Below, piece by piece: positions 7,169 to 13,587 of a DNA stretch of 29,041 bases. The stretch is from NCBI GenBank assembly GCA_934553285.1, contig CAKTFD010000015.1, positions 1-29,041 of the forward strand, in the 5' to 3' direction. Position 1 is the first letter of the stretch. Each line of letters opens with the position of its first letter. The position numbers were made by a program, and so were the translations under genes. Source of the DNA: an uncultured Faecalibacterium sp. (lineage in GTDB: Bacteria > Bacillota > Clostridia > Oscillospirales > Ruminococcaceae). The notes under the pieces were generated by a model. That model saw only the letters and a program-made list of their open reading frames with translations. It did no database searches and had not been told where the DNA came from.

Positions 7169-7867
7169 TTAAACCTCCAAACCGAATAGTTCCAGATATC
7201 GAATGTCATCAAGACAACAGATGATTCCAGATAGCATTTTTTGATATCCAGGAATCAAAAGCGTCGAGAAAGAGGTCATAGCACTATCGCCTTTTGGTTC
7301 TTGGCGAACGGACCAATCTGCGGGAATCAGCTGATCAGAATAGAAGGCTGCAACAATAGTGGGATAGCCGTCTATATAATCAGAATATAATCCCAAAAGA
7401 TGATTTGTTTTTTGGTGGTGAGCTTTCCATTCTAATCGCTTGTTAATACGGCCGATCCTTTGTTCTCCGTCAAATAAATCGATTCCTGCTTTTTTGTAAC
7501 CGAATGTGTTTTTTACTTCAATACCACCATATTTGAAAGAATCCTTGGAGTCATGACTTGCATATGTGTTAAAATAAGTAATCATTTCAGGTGTTGCACA
7601 TTGCACCAAATCGGGATAACCATCAATTGAAGGATTTTTTTTCAAGGTTGGAATAGCTCGGGCCATTTCTCCAACAAAGGTTTCTCCTACGGCCCCACTT
7701 AAGGTCCTTAAGTCCAAGATTTCAAAAATATTAAGAGATAACGCTTTTGTGTGGTCGGCTATGGAATGTAGCTTCTGGTTGGTGGAATTTATTGCTACAA
7801 TGATATCTTCAATAGTAATAGAAAGATGGGATAGATTAATGGGTGTGCTGTTTAGTATTTTGTACAT
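7169..7867 (-). CDS. Putative type II restriction endonuclease subunit 1, PD-(D/E)XK-like
   Basis: 232 residues from the ATG at 7867 (GGGAG five to six bases upstream); an ATG ten codons earlier has no ribosome site. Active-site candidates are Glu62 (LSGAVGETF), Asp86 (DGYPDLV) and Glu117-x-Lys119 (FKYGGIEVKNTFG), a PD-(D/E)XK arrangement. Further conserved with its paralogue are EWKAHH, HLLGLYSDY and TIVAAFYSDQ. Glu62 and Asp86 fall at the same residue numbers in both proteins. The C-terminal thirds differ most, as expected if each subunit reads a different half site. First gene of a two-gene operon; its promoter faces that of methyltransferase 2. It could also be a homodimeric enzyme with a decayed partner, but both frames are intact. 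Nuclease activity is inferred. Confidence 0.77.
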   Translation of the reverse strand: MYKILNSTPINLSHLSITIEDIIVAINSTNQKLHSIADHTKALSLNIFEILDLRTLSGAVGETFVGEMARAIPTLKKNPSIDGYPDLVQCATPEMITYFNTYASHDSKDSFKYGGIEVKNTFGYKKAGIDLFDGEQRIGRINKRLEWKAHHQKTNHLLGLYSDYIDGYPTIVAAFYSDQLIPADWSVRQEPKGDSAMTSFSTLLIPGYQKMLSGIICCLDDIRYLELFGLEV

Positions 7868-7922
7868 ACGATCTCCCGTCCTTTTAAACGTCAACACATG
7901 TTTTAACAGTTGATAATATTAT

Positions 7923-7951
7923 TTGAGAAAACTTGCGGATTACAGTATAAT
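7923..7951 (+). promoter_or_regulatory. Promoter of methyltransferase 2
   Basis: -35 TTGAGA (7923-7928), 17-base spacer, perfect -10 TATAAT (7946-7951). Transcription should begin near 7958, leaving a leader of about 70 bases that passes through the oppositely directed endonuclease promoter. Confidence 0.8.
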
Positions 7952-7973
7952 GAAGGGTAACGTAATGATATTT

Positions 7974-8002
7974 ATTATAGCGCAGAAGTGTAATTCTTAC
8001 AA
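7974..8002 (-). promoter_or_regulatory. Promoter of the endonuclease subunit operon, facing the methyltransferase 2 promoter
   Basis: Read on the minus strand: -35 TTGTAA (8002-7997), 17-base spacer, perfect -10 TATAAT (7979-7974). The start would lie near 7967 and the transcript would run left across the methyltransferase 2 promoter. The leader is about 100 bases and includes a small inverted repeat, TCAAC (7891-7895) and GTTGA (7909-7913). Confidence 0.65.
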
Positions 8003-8029
8003 CATATTTTCTGAGGAGAGAATGCATAT

Positions 8030-9316
8030 ATGAGAGAAGCAGTTAGCTTGTTTTCATCTGCCGGAATTGGTGAACTGGGACTGAAAACTCATGATATAAG
8101 GATAGTTGTTAGCAGCGAACTTTTGGCAGATAGGCATGCTTTATATAAAAATAATTATCCGGATACAGAATGTATTACTGGCGATATTTGGAAAACGAAG
8201 GATTTGGTTTGCGAAACATATAAAAAATTAAAGAACAACGATGAATTGTTCTTGATTTATGCAACACCACCGTGTCAAGGAATGTCCTCAAATGGAGCGG
8301 GTACGTTACTTAAAGGAATCAGACAAGGAATCAAACCTAAAATTGATGAAAGAAATAGGCTGATTATACCAACGATGGACATTATAACCAAGTTAAAACC
8401 GAAATGGATTTTGATGGAAAATGTTCCCAATATGCGCAATACGATAATCAATGATGAAAATGGAGAGTTTATTAATATTATTGATTATATTAGGAAACGT
8501 CTTGGCTCGGAATACTGTGGATCGGCAATGGTTACAGTATGTGCTGATTATGGTATTCCTCAAACAAGAAAAAGGCTAATAACTGTGTTTACTAGAGACC
8601 CTAAAGGAATAAAGTATTTTGATCAATATGGCAACTTCCTGGTGAATAAGGATAAAAGACCTACATGTACATTAAGGGATGCAATTGGTACTTTTCCAGC
8701 GCTGGATGCTACCGATGGACATAATTCAAATCTGGAATTTAATAAATACCATTTTGTCCCTATTATGAATCCTGAAAAGTATTGGTGGATGTCTAACACG
8801 CCGGAGGGAAATACAGCCTATAATAATCAATGTGTAAATCCAGCATGTGGTTATCAGTTTAATGGAATACATATTGATAAACAAACAGATGGTGTTTGGC
8901 ATTCAAATATTGAAACACCAATATATTGCGAGAAATGCGGAAAACTGTTGCCACGGCCATCGGTTATTGATAAAATAACAGGTCAAAGACGGTTGCTTAA
9001 AGGTTTTCACTCTGCTTATAGAAGAATGAAATGGGATGAGCCTGCGACTGCAATCACACAAAATTTTATATATGAAGCATCTGATAATAAAGTACATCCT
9101 GAACAAACGAGAGTTTTATCAATTTATGAAGCACTTGTTATTCAGACGGTTGCGGAATATAATTATAATTTTCAGATGGATGGAAAACTAATCACTAATA
9201 GCATGTTTGCTCAAATATTAGGAGAAAGTGTACCTCCAAAACTAATAGATATCATAGTTGAAAAAATGATAAATATTGAATATCATATTGAGAATGATTT
9301 TATAGAGAAAGTATAG
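8030..9316 (+). CDS. DNA (cytosine-5-)-methyltransferase 2 of the island
   Basis: 428 residues, full-length paralogue of the enzyme at 5072-6373. Motif I VSLFSSAGIGELG (5-17), motif IV ATPPCQGMSSNG with Cys82, motif VI ILMENV with Glu130, motif VIII QTRKR, motif IX RRMKWDEPATAITQ, motif X GESVPPKL. The recognition region again contains four cysteines (268, 273, 300, 303) in C-x4-C and C-x2-C pairs. The two enzymes are near-identical in catalytic blocks and differ more between motifs VIII and IX, so they may modify different strands of one asymmetric site. AGGAG lies 11 bases before the ATG; an ATG at 8022 would make a three-codon frame ending in ATGA overlap with this start. It has its own promoter, so it is made independently of the AbrB-like gene. 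Confidence 0.93.
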   Translation: MREAVSLFSSAGIGELGLKTHDIRIVVSSELLADRHALYKNNYPDTECITGDIWKTKDLVCETYKKLKNNDELFLIYATPPCQGMSSNGAGTLLKGIRQGIKPKIDERNRLIIPTMDIITKLKPKWILMENVPNMRNTIINDENGEFINIIDYIRKRLGSEYCGSAMVTVCADYGIPQTRKRLITVFTRDPKGIKYFDQYGNFLVNKDKRPTCTLRDAIGTFPALDATDGHNSNLEFNKYHFVPIMNPEKYWWMSNTPEGNTAYNNQCVNPACGYQFNGIHIDKQTDGVWHSNIETPIYCEKCGKLLPRPSVIDKITGQRRLLKGFHSAYRRMKWDEPATAITQNFIYEASDNKVHPEQTRVLSIYEALVIQTVAEYNYNFQMDGKLITNSMFAQILGESVPPKLIDIIVEKMINIEYHIENDFIEKV

Positions 9317-9328
9317 TGTAATCAATTT

Positions 9329-9357
9329 TTCAACCAACACGACCGGAATTTTATAAT
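9329..9357 (+). promoter_or_regulatory. Promoter-like element resembling the fab promoter
   Basis: Weak -35 TTCAAC (9329-9334), 17-base spacer and perfect -10 TATAAT (9352-9357). ACACGAC at 9337-9343 is exactly 8 bases before the -10, the same word and spacing as in the fab promoter (ACACGAC 10404, TATAAT 10419). A further 11-base match to the fab leader, TCGTGTTAGAT, lies at 9426-9436. The nearest downstream gene starts 300 bases away. Confidence 0.5.
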
Positions 9358-9591
9358 AGAAAACAGCTGGTATAGGAATTTCAGCGATTGGATGGCTTCT
9401 GCAATGCAGTTATGCTTCCCAATGATCGTGTTAGATTTCACCAGAATGTCTGCAAAAAACAGGCCGGAGATTTTGGTTCTATAGACTACTATAAATCGAG
9501 GTACAAACCATTGAATAGAGAAATCTTTATCATTATACTATAGTTGATGGAGTTCAGACGGACGATGATTGACCGCGCCCCGCCTTTTGCA

Positions 9592-9601
9592 CAGCTGGGA
9601 G
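9592..9601 (+). repeat. Right copy of 10-base direct repeat flanking the island
   Basis: CAGCTGGGAG, identical to 4665-4674. It lies about 25 bases inside DNA of host-like composition. Confidence 0.35.
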
Positions 9602-9657
9602 CACGCGGTGGTGACCGCCCTGACCCGCACATCCTACGAACGGAGGAACACACGCAG

Positions 9658-10173
9658 ATGAACACAGACTGGAACGGCCCGCAGGGCGATTTTGAGACCA
9701 CCGAGAAGCAGGGAGAGCTGCTGATGCTGCTGAGCCGGCAGCAGGTGACCGTGCACACCTGGGATGACCCGGACTTTGACTATATGGAAGAGCAGGACCT
9801 GGCACTGGTGGTGCACAGCCCCTCCGGCACAGAGGATCTGCTCATCGAGCTGTGCGGAGAGTTTTCGGTGTTTTTTGAAAAGTGGCACGGCACGTACAAG
9901 GCCACTGCCGCAGGCTACGCGCAGCTGCAGCAGGATGTTACCGCGATCCTGGAGGGCAGGGCGGCTGCGCTGAGCCTGTATACCGAAAACGGCTGGCAGG
10001 GTACCACTCTCTGCCCGGAAAAGCCCGGCGCAGATGCAGACGCCGCTGCATTGCTGGAGCGCTGCTGGAAGGTGGACAAGCCGACTGCTGCCCTGCACCG
10101 GGGCGGGCGGCTGGAGCTGGTGTACTGGGATCCGGCGGAAAACCGGCAGCTGGTGCTCCCGGCAAAGGAATAA
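9658..10173 (+). CDS. Conserved-looking hypothetical protein, 171 residues
   Basis: Not recognised. The protein is soluble and acidic, with no signal peptide or membrane segment. It begins MNTDWNGPQGDFETTEKQ and contains aromatic, acidic stretches (WDDPDFDYMEEQDLALVV, ELCGEFSVFFEKWHGTY) that suggest a folded alpha/beta domain. Codon use is GC-rich like the host, so it belongs to the chromosome rather than to the island. The ATG at 9658 has GGAGG 11 bases upstream; the frame is open further upstream to 9544, but that extension crosses the island boundary and has poor codon use. It ends 100 bases before a terminator and appears to be a single-gene unit. It may have lost its native promoter or upstream partner when the island arrived. 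Confidence 0.7.
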   Translation: MNTDWNGPQGDFETTEKQGELLMLLSRQQVTVHTWDDPDFDYMEEQDLALVVHSPSGTEDLLIELCGEFSVFFEKWHGTYKATAAGYAQLQQDVTAILEGRAAALSLYTENGWQGTTLCPEKPGADADAAALLERCWKVDKPTAALHRGGRLELVYWDPAENRQLVLPAKE

Positions 10174-10274
10174 AGTCTGCTTGGACTGCCAAAGGCTTGC
10201 CCTGCGTGGGGCAGGGCGGATAGCTGCCCGCCTTTCCGGACACCGGTTCACAATTGGATCATGAGGTTTCCATC

Positions 10275-10320
10275 AATGGATGCTTCCCTGCACTTAAGGG
10301 GAGGCATCCATTTTGTTTTG
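10275..10320 (+). terminator. Rho-independent terminator after the 9658-10173 gene
   Basis: Stem AATGGATGC with GCATCCATT, extended inward by TTCCC/GGGGAG pairs, followed by TTTTGTTTTG. It separates the hypothetical gene from the fab promoter. Two mutually exclusive small hairpins lie upstream at 10199-10217 and 10215-10232. Confidence 0.8.
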
Positions 10321-10396
10321 CCTGTGCAGCAGGCTATTTATAAAGGAAGCAAACTGTGACAGAAATGTAAAAGATAAAAATATTTAACTAAAAACG

Positions 10397-10424
10397 TTGA
10401 CTTACACGACGGTTTGGCTATAAT
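10397..10424 (+). promoter_or_regulatory. Promoter of the FASII operon
   Basis: -35 TTGACT (10397-10402), 16-base spacer, perfect -10 TATAAT (10419-10424), 75 bases upstream of acpP. It is the only strong promoter seen ahead of the ten-gene fab cluster. Confidence 0.82.
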
Positions 10425-10456
10425 GGTCGTGTTAGATACCTCACGAAATTTAGGTA
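10404..10456 (+). promoter_or_regulatory. Candidate operator region of the FASII operon
   Basis: A perfect inverted repeat, ACACGAC (10404-10410) and GTCGTGT (10426-10432), brackets the -10. Two further inverted repeats follow: TCGTG (10427-10431) with CACGA (10442-10446), and TACCT (10437-10441) with AGGTA (10452-10456). The TTAGATACCT stretch vaguely recalls a FapR half site, but no FapR or FabT gene is in the window. Binding by a lipid-responsive repressor is inference. Confidence 0.55.
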
Positions 10457-10499
10457 AAATAACAAAACATGATGATAGACGATAAAGGAGAATACTACC

Positions 10500-10727
10500 A
10501 TGACTTTTGAGGAAATGAAGAAGATCGTTGTCGATACCCTGAACTGCGAAGAGGACAAGGTGACCATGGAGGCCAGCCTGACCGAGGATCTGGAGGCAGA
10601 CAGCCTGGATGCTGTGGAGCTGAACATGGCGCTGGAAGATGCCTGCGGCGTGACCATCCCCGATGAGGAGCTGGCAAGCCTGAAGACCGTGGGCGACATC
10701 TTTAACTACATCAACGCCCATATCTGA
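10500..10727 (+). CDS. acpP: Acyl carrier protein
   Basis: Carries growing acyl chains on a 4'-phosphopantetheine arm through all FASII steps. 75 residues, strongly acidic, with the modification site DSLDAVEL at Ser35. AAAGGAG lies at 10484-10490 before the ATG. It is the first gene of the fab operon, which places the most abundant component next to the promoter. The AcpS that attaches its prosthetic group is encoded at 28222-28629 in the same window. Confidence 0.96.
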   Translation: MTFEEMKKIVVDTLNCEEDKVTMEASLTEDLEADSLDAVELNMALEDACGVTIPDEELASLKTVGDIFNYINAHI

Positions 10728-10748
10728 GCGTGACCGAGGCAGAATGCG

Positions 10749-11606
10749 ATGAACAGTATCAAAGACCTGCTGCCGGGCAGCATGCGGGAGCGCACCTTCC
10801 AGCTCAAAGCCCGGCGGGATGCGGGTGCCGTGTGGAACGACCCGCAGTTCGTGGAATGCAAAAAGTGCGGCCGCCGCGCCACCCGGCAGAGCTGGATCAA
10901 CGCCCAGTATGTCTGCCCCAACTGCGGGGTGCACCTGCCCATCGGCGGGTACTACCGCCTGAACCTGATCCTGGACCGCGGCAGCTTCCGGGAGATGGAT
11001 GCGGAGCTTGCGCCGCAGGATGTGCTGCACTTTCCCGGCTATCCGGAAAAACTCGCGGCCCAGACCGGTAAGACCGGCCTGCAGGAAGCGGTGGTCACCG
11101 CTACGGGGCGCATCGAGGGCATCCCGGTGGTGGCTGCCGTGCTGGACAGCCGGTTCTTTATGGGCAGTATGAGTACCACCGTGGGCGAAAAGATCACCCG
11201 CGCTGTGGAGCATGCCGCCGCAAAGCATCTGCCGCTGATCATCTTTTCGGCCAGCGGCGGCGCCCGGATGCAGGAGGGCATTTTCAGCCTGATGCAGATG
11301 GCCAAGACCTCGGCCGCCATCCAGCGCTTTTCGGCACGGGGCGGGCTGTACATCAGCGTGCTGACCCACCCCACCACCGGCGGCGTGACCGCGAGCTTTG
11401 CAAGCCTGGGGGATATCATGCTGGCGGAGCCGGGGGCACTGATCGGCTTTGCAGGCCCCCGCGTGATCGAGCAGACCATCGGCGAAAAGCTGCCCGCAGG
11501 TTTCCAGCGCAGCGAGTTCCAGTACGAGCACGGCTTTGTGGATAAGGTCGTGCCCCGCACCGAACTGCGCGCAACGCTGGCACAGCTGCTGCGGCTGCAC
11601 GACTGA
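10749..11606 (+). CDS. accD: Acetyl-CoA carboxylase carboxyltransferase subunit beta
   Basis: 285 residues. With AccA it transfers the carboxyl group from carboxybiotin to acetyl-CoA, making malonyl-CoA. The N-terminal zinc ribbon is complete: Cys37 and Cys40 (CKKC), Cys56 and Cys59 (CPNC). The crotonase-fold core shows FSASGGARMQEGIFSLMQM and HPTTGGVTASFASLGD, with the terminal GFVDKVV. GAGG lies 9 bases before the ATG. It is followed by accA after 15 bases. The carboxylase partners AccB and AccC are not in this operon or window. Confidence 0.95.
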   Translation: MNSIKDLLPGSMRERTFQLKARRDAGAVWNDPQFVECKKCGRRATRQSWINAQYVCPNCGVHLPIGGYYRLNLILDRGSFREMDAELAPQDVLHFPGYPEKLAAQTGKTGLQEAVVTATGRIEGIPVVAAVLDSRFFMGSMSTTVGEKITRAVEHAAAKHLPLIIFSASGGARMQEGIFSLMQMAKTSAAIQRFSARGGLYISVLTHPTTGGVTASFASLGDIMLAEPGALIGFAGPRVIEQTIGEKLPAGFQRSEFQYEHGFVDKVVPRTELRATLAQLLRLHD

Positions 11607-11621
11607 GGGAGGGAATGCTCT

Positions 11622-12581
11622 ATGATCAAGGAGATCTTACAACAGCTTGCACCGCTGGATGCAAAGATCGCTGCGCTGCGCGGCGACCCGGCGGACGAGA
11701 ATATGACCGATATCACCAACCATGCCGCAGAGCTGGCAGAGCTGTCCGCACAGGAGGACGCGCTGCTTACCGGCTGCGGCGCGCTGACCGCTGAGGACCG
11801 GGTCTTTCTGGCACGGCACCCGGAGCGCCCCCACATCGATGAGATCGTGGATGCGCTGTTTACCGATTTCTTTGCGCAGTGCGGCGACCGCCAGTGCAAA
11901 GAGGATGCCGCCATCCTGGGCGGCGTGGCGCTGTTCCACGGCCAGCCGGTCACCGTTATCGGCCACCGCAAGGGCAGTACGCTGGAAGAAAACCTGCGCT
12001 GCAACTTTGGTATGCCGGGGCCGGAGGGCTACCGCAAAGCGCTGCGCCTGATGAAGCAGGCGGAAAAATTTGGCCGCCCCATCATCACCTTTATCGATAC
12101 TCCGGGCGCTTACCCCGGCAAGGATGCCGAGGAGCGCGGCCAGGGCGAAGCCATTGCCCGCAACCTGATGGAGATGAGCGGCCTGACGGTGCCGGTGATC
12201 GCGGTGGTCACCGGCGAAGGCTCCTCCGGCGGCGCGCTGGCGCTGGGTGTGGCAAACCGCATCCTCATGCTGGAAAACGCCGTTTATTCGGTGCTCAGCC
12301 CCGAGGGTTTTGCCAGCATCCTGTGGAAGGATGCCTCCCGCAGCGGCGAGGCCTGCGAGATCATGAAGCTGACCGCGCAGGATCTGTACAAGGATGGCAT
12401 CGTGGAAGAGATCATCCCGGAGCCGAGAGGCGGCGCACAGCGCAACCACGCCGTGCTGTTCGGCAGTCTGGACGAGGCGCTGCGGCGGCAGCTGCACAGC
12501 CTTGCCCGAATGAACGGCCGGCAGCTGGCAGAGCAGCGCTACCAGAAATTCCGCCAGATCGGAGAAACGAGGAAAGCATGA
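11622..12581 (+). CDS. accA: Acetyl-CoA carboxylase carboxyltransferase subunit alpha
   Basis: 319 residues, full length for the family. Partner of AccD in the alpha2-beta2 carboxyltransferase. Recognisable blocks are DRQCKEDAAILGGVALFHGQ, VIGHRKGS, NFGMPGPEGYRKALRLMKQA, FIDTPGAYPGKDAEERGQGE and GEGSSGGALALGVANRILML, all typical of the alpha subunit. GAGGGAGGG precedes the ATG. Its stop overlaps the fabH start by 4 bases, indicating translational coupling within the operon. Confidence 0.95.
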   Translation: MIKEILQQLAPLDAKIAALRGDPADENMTDITNHAAELAELSAQEDALLTGCGALTAEDRVFLARHPERPHIDEIVDALFTDFFAQCGDRQCKEDAAILGGVALFHGQPVTVIGHRKGSTLEENLRCNFGMPGPEGYRKALRLMKQAEKFGRPIITFIDTPGAYPGKDAEERGQGEAIARNLMEMSGLTVPVIAVVTGEGSSGGALALGVANRILMLENAVYSVLSPEGFASILWKDASRSGEACEIMKLTAQDLYKDGIVEEIIPEPRGGAQRNHAVLFGSLDEALRRQLHSLARMNGRQLAEQRYQKFRQIGETRKA

Positions 12582-13540
12582 ATGGTTTGCGTCTGATCGC
12601 CACCGGCGGGGCTTTGCCCGGCCGCACGGTCACCAACGAAGAACTGAGCCGTACGGTGGATACCAGCGATGCGTGGATCACTACCCGCACCGGCATCCGC
12701 ACGCGGCATTACTGCACCGAGGAGGAAAACGCCGCTACCCTGGCCATTGCTGCCGCACAGCAGGCGCTGCAGCGCAGCGGCCTTGCCCCGGCAGACATTG
12801 CCTGCTGCGTGTGCGCCACCCTTTCGGCCCCGGATGCGACCCCAAGCGTGGCCTGCCAGGTGCAGAAGGCCCTCGCCCTGCCGGAAAATCGTCCGGCACT
12901 GGATGTAAACGCCGCCTGTTCCGGCTTTTTGTATGGCACGGCGGTGGCCCGGGGGCTGCTGGCTACGCTGGGCGGGCGGTATGCGCTGGTCATCGGGTGC
13001 GAGGCACTTTCCCGCCTGATGGACCCCGCCGACCGCTCCACCTGCGTACTGTTTGGGGATGGGGCCGGTGCCGCAGTGTTTGAACTGACCGGCGACCCGG
13101 TGCCCTTTGCCATCACGCTGGGGGCCAGGGGGGATGCCGCCATCCATGCAGGCGGCCCCAGCCGCACAGGCTCGGCTCCCATCAGCATGGACGGCAAGGC
13201 TGTGTTCCGCTTTGCGGTGGACGCCCTGCCAAAGTGCCTGCACGCAGTGCTGGCCGAAACGGGCCTGACGCTGGACGCGCTGTCGTGGGTGGTGTGCCAT
13301 CAGGCCAACAGCCGCATCATCGACCACTGCGTCAAGGCGCTGCAGGCGGACGGCACAAAGTTCTACAAAAACATGGATCGCCACGGCAACACCAGCGCCG
13401 CCAGCATCCCGGTGGCGCTCAACGAGCTGGCCGAAAGCGGCCAGCTGCATCCCGGGCAGACCCTTGCCTGCATCGGCTTTGGCGGCGGACTGACCTGGGG
13501 TGGGATGATCGTGGAATATGCCCCTCCTGAACGCAGCTGA
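12578..13540 (+). CDS. fabH: 3-oxoacyl-ACP synthase III
   Basis: 320 residues. Starts fatty acid synthesis by condensing an acyl-CoA with malonyl-ACP; in Firmicutes it sets the ratio of branched to straight chains. The catalytic triad is present: Cys114 (NAACSGF), His241 (CHQANSRI) and Asn271 (GNTSAAS). The ATG at 12578 is chosen because it overlaps the accA stop in ATGA and follows AGGAAAG; an open frame runs much further upstream but only as an antiphase shadow of accA. The C-terminal glycine-rich GFGGGLTWGGMIVEY is typical. Confidence 0.95.
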   Translation: MNGLRLIATGGALPGRTVTNEELSRTVDTSDAWITTRTGIRTRHYCTEEENAATLAIAAAQQALQRSGLAPADIACCVCATLSAPDATPSVACQVQKALALPENRPALDVNAACSGFLYGTAVARGLLATLGGRYALVIGCEALSRLMDPADRSTCVLFGDGAGAAVFELTGDPVPFAITLGARGDAAIHAGGPSRTGSAPISMDGKAVFRFAVDALPKCLHAVLAETGLTLDALSWVVCHQANSRIIDHCVKALQADGTKFYKNMDRHGNTSAASIPVALNELAESGQLHPGQTLACIGFGGGLTWGGMIVEYAPPERS

Positions 13541-13587
13541 CCGCAAAACAGACGGATGAGGGCGCGATACAGAAGAAAGAAAACATC

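Larger units (their letters stand above)
4665..9601. mobile_element. AT-rich restriction-modification island between rlmD and the fab locus
   Basis: A block of about 4.9 kb, visibly AT-rich, with A/T-ending codons throughout, set between GC-rich host genes on both sides. It holds five genes forming one restriction-modification module and nothing else that can be recognised; no integrase, transposase or tRNA target is visible. The exact 10-mer CAGCTGGGAG occurs at 4665-4674 and 9592-9601, close to where composition changes on each side, and is used here as tentative edges. CAGCTG words are common in this genome, so the repeat may be chance. The right edge could instead lie near 9320, because a host-like promoter motif starts at 9329. 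Acquisition by transfer is a strong inference from composition; mechanism is unknown. Confidence 0.6.
9317..9657 (+). other. Non-coding right edge of the island
   Basis: No convincing gene. The part up to about 9550 is AT-rich with scattered stops. A 55-codon stop-free stretch (9376-9543, +) and a longer one on the minus strand lack start codons and ribosome sites and may be decayed remnants; I recognise neither. From about 9565 composition returns to host level. There, one GC3-rich frame (TTG-ACC... to the TGA at 9659-9661) reads LLHSWEHAVVTALTRTSYER and ends overlapping the next ATG, like the tail of a truncated upstream gene. GGAGG for the next gene is at 9642-9646. Confidence 0.5.

Noticed and set aside
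7891..7913. TCAAC/GTTGA inverted repeat in the nuclease leader as an operator
   Set aside because: Five-base arms with a 13-base gap are expected by chance in AT-rich DNA, and no second copy is found at the other island promoter.
8022..8033. Three-codon upstream frame overlapping the methyltransferase 2 start
   Set aside because: Only 3 bases separate AGGAG from its ATG, too close for normal initiation; probably chance.
9376..9543. 55-codon stop-free stretch (and a longer minus-strand one) at the right edge of the island
   Set aside because: No start codon with ribosome site and no recognisable family; kept only as possible decayed remnants.
4756..9571. GATGATTG repeated near both island edges as attachment sites
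   Set aside because: Eight bases only, in AT-rich sequence; the CAGCTGGGAG repeat is longer and better placed.
10199..10232. Two overlapping hairpins that could act as an attenuator
   Set aside because: Stems are short (7 and 5 pairs), no leader peptide or T-run is present, and a standard terminator lies just downstream.
11879..12577. Long open frame extending fabH upstream through accA
   Set aside because: It is a shadow frame of accA with arginine-rich, unnatural composition; the true fabH start is the ATG at 12578.
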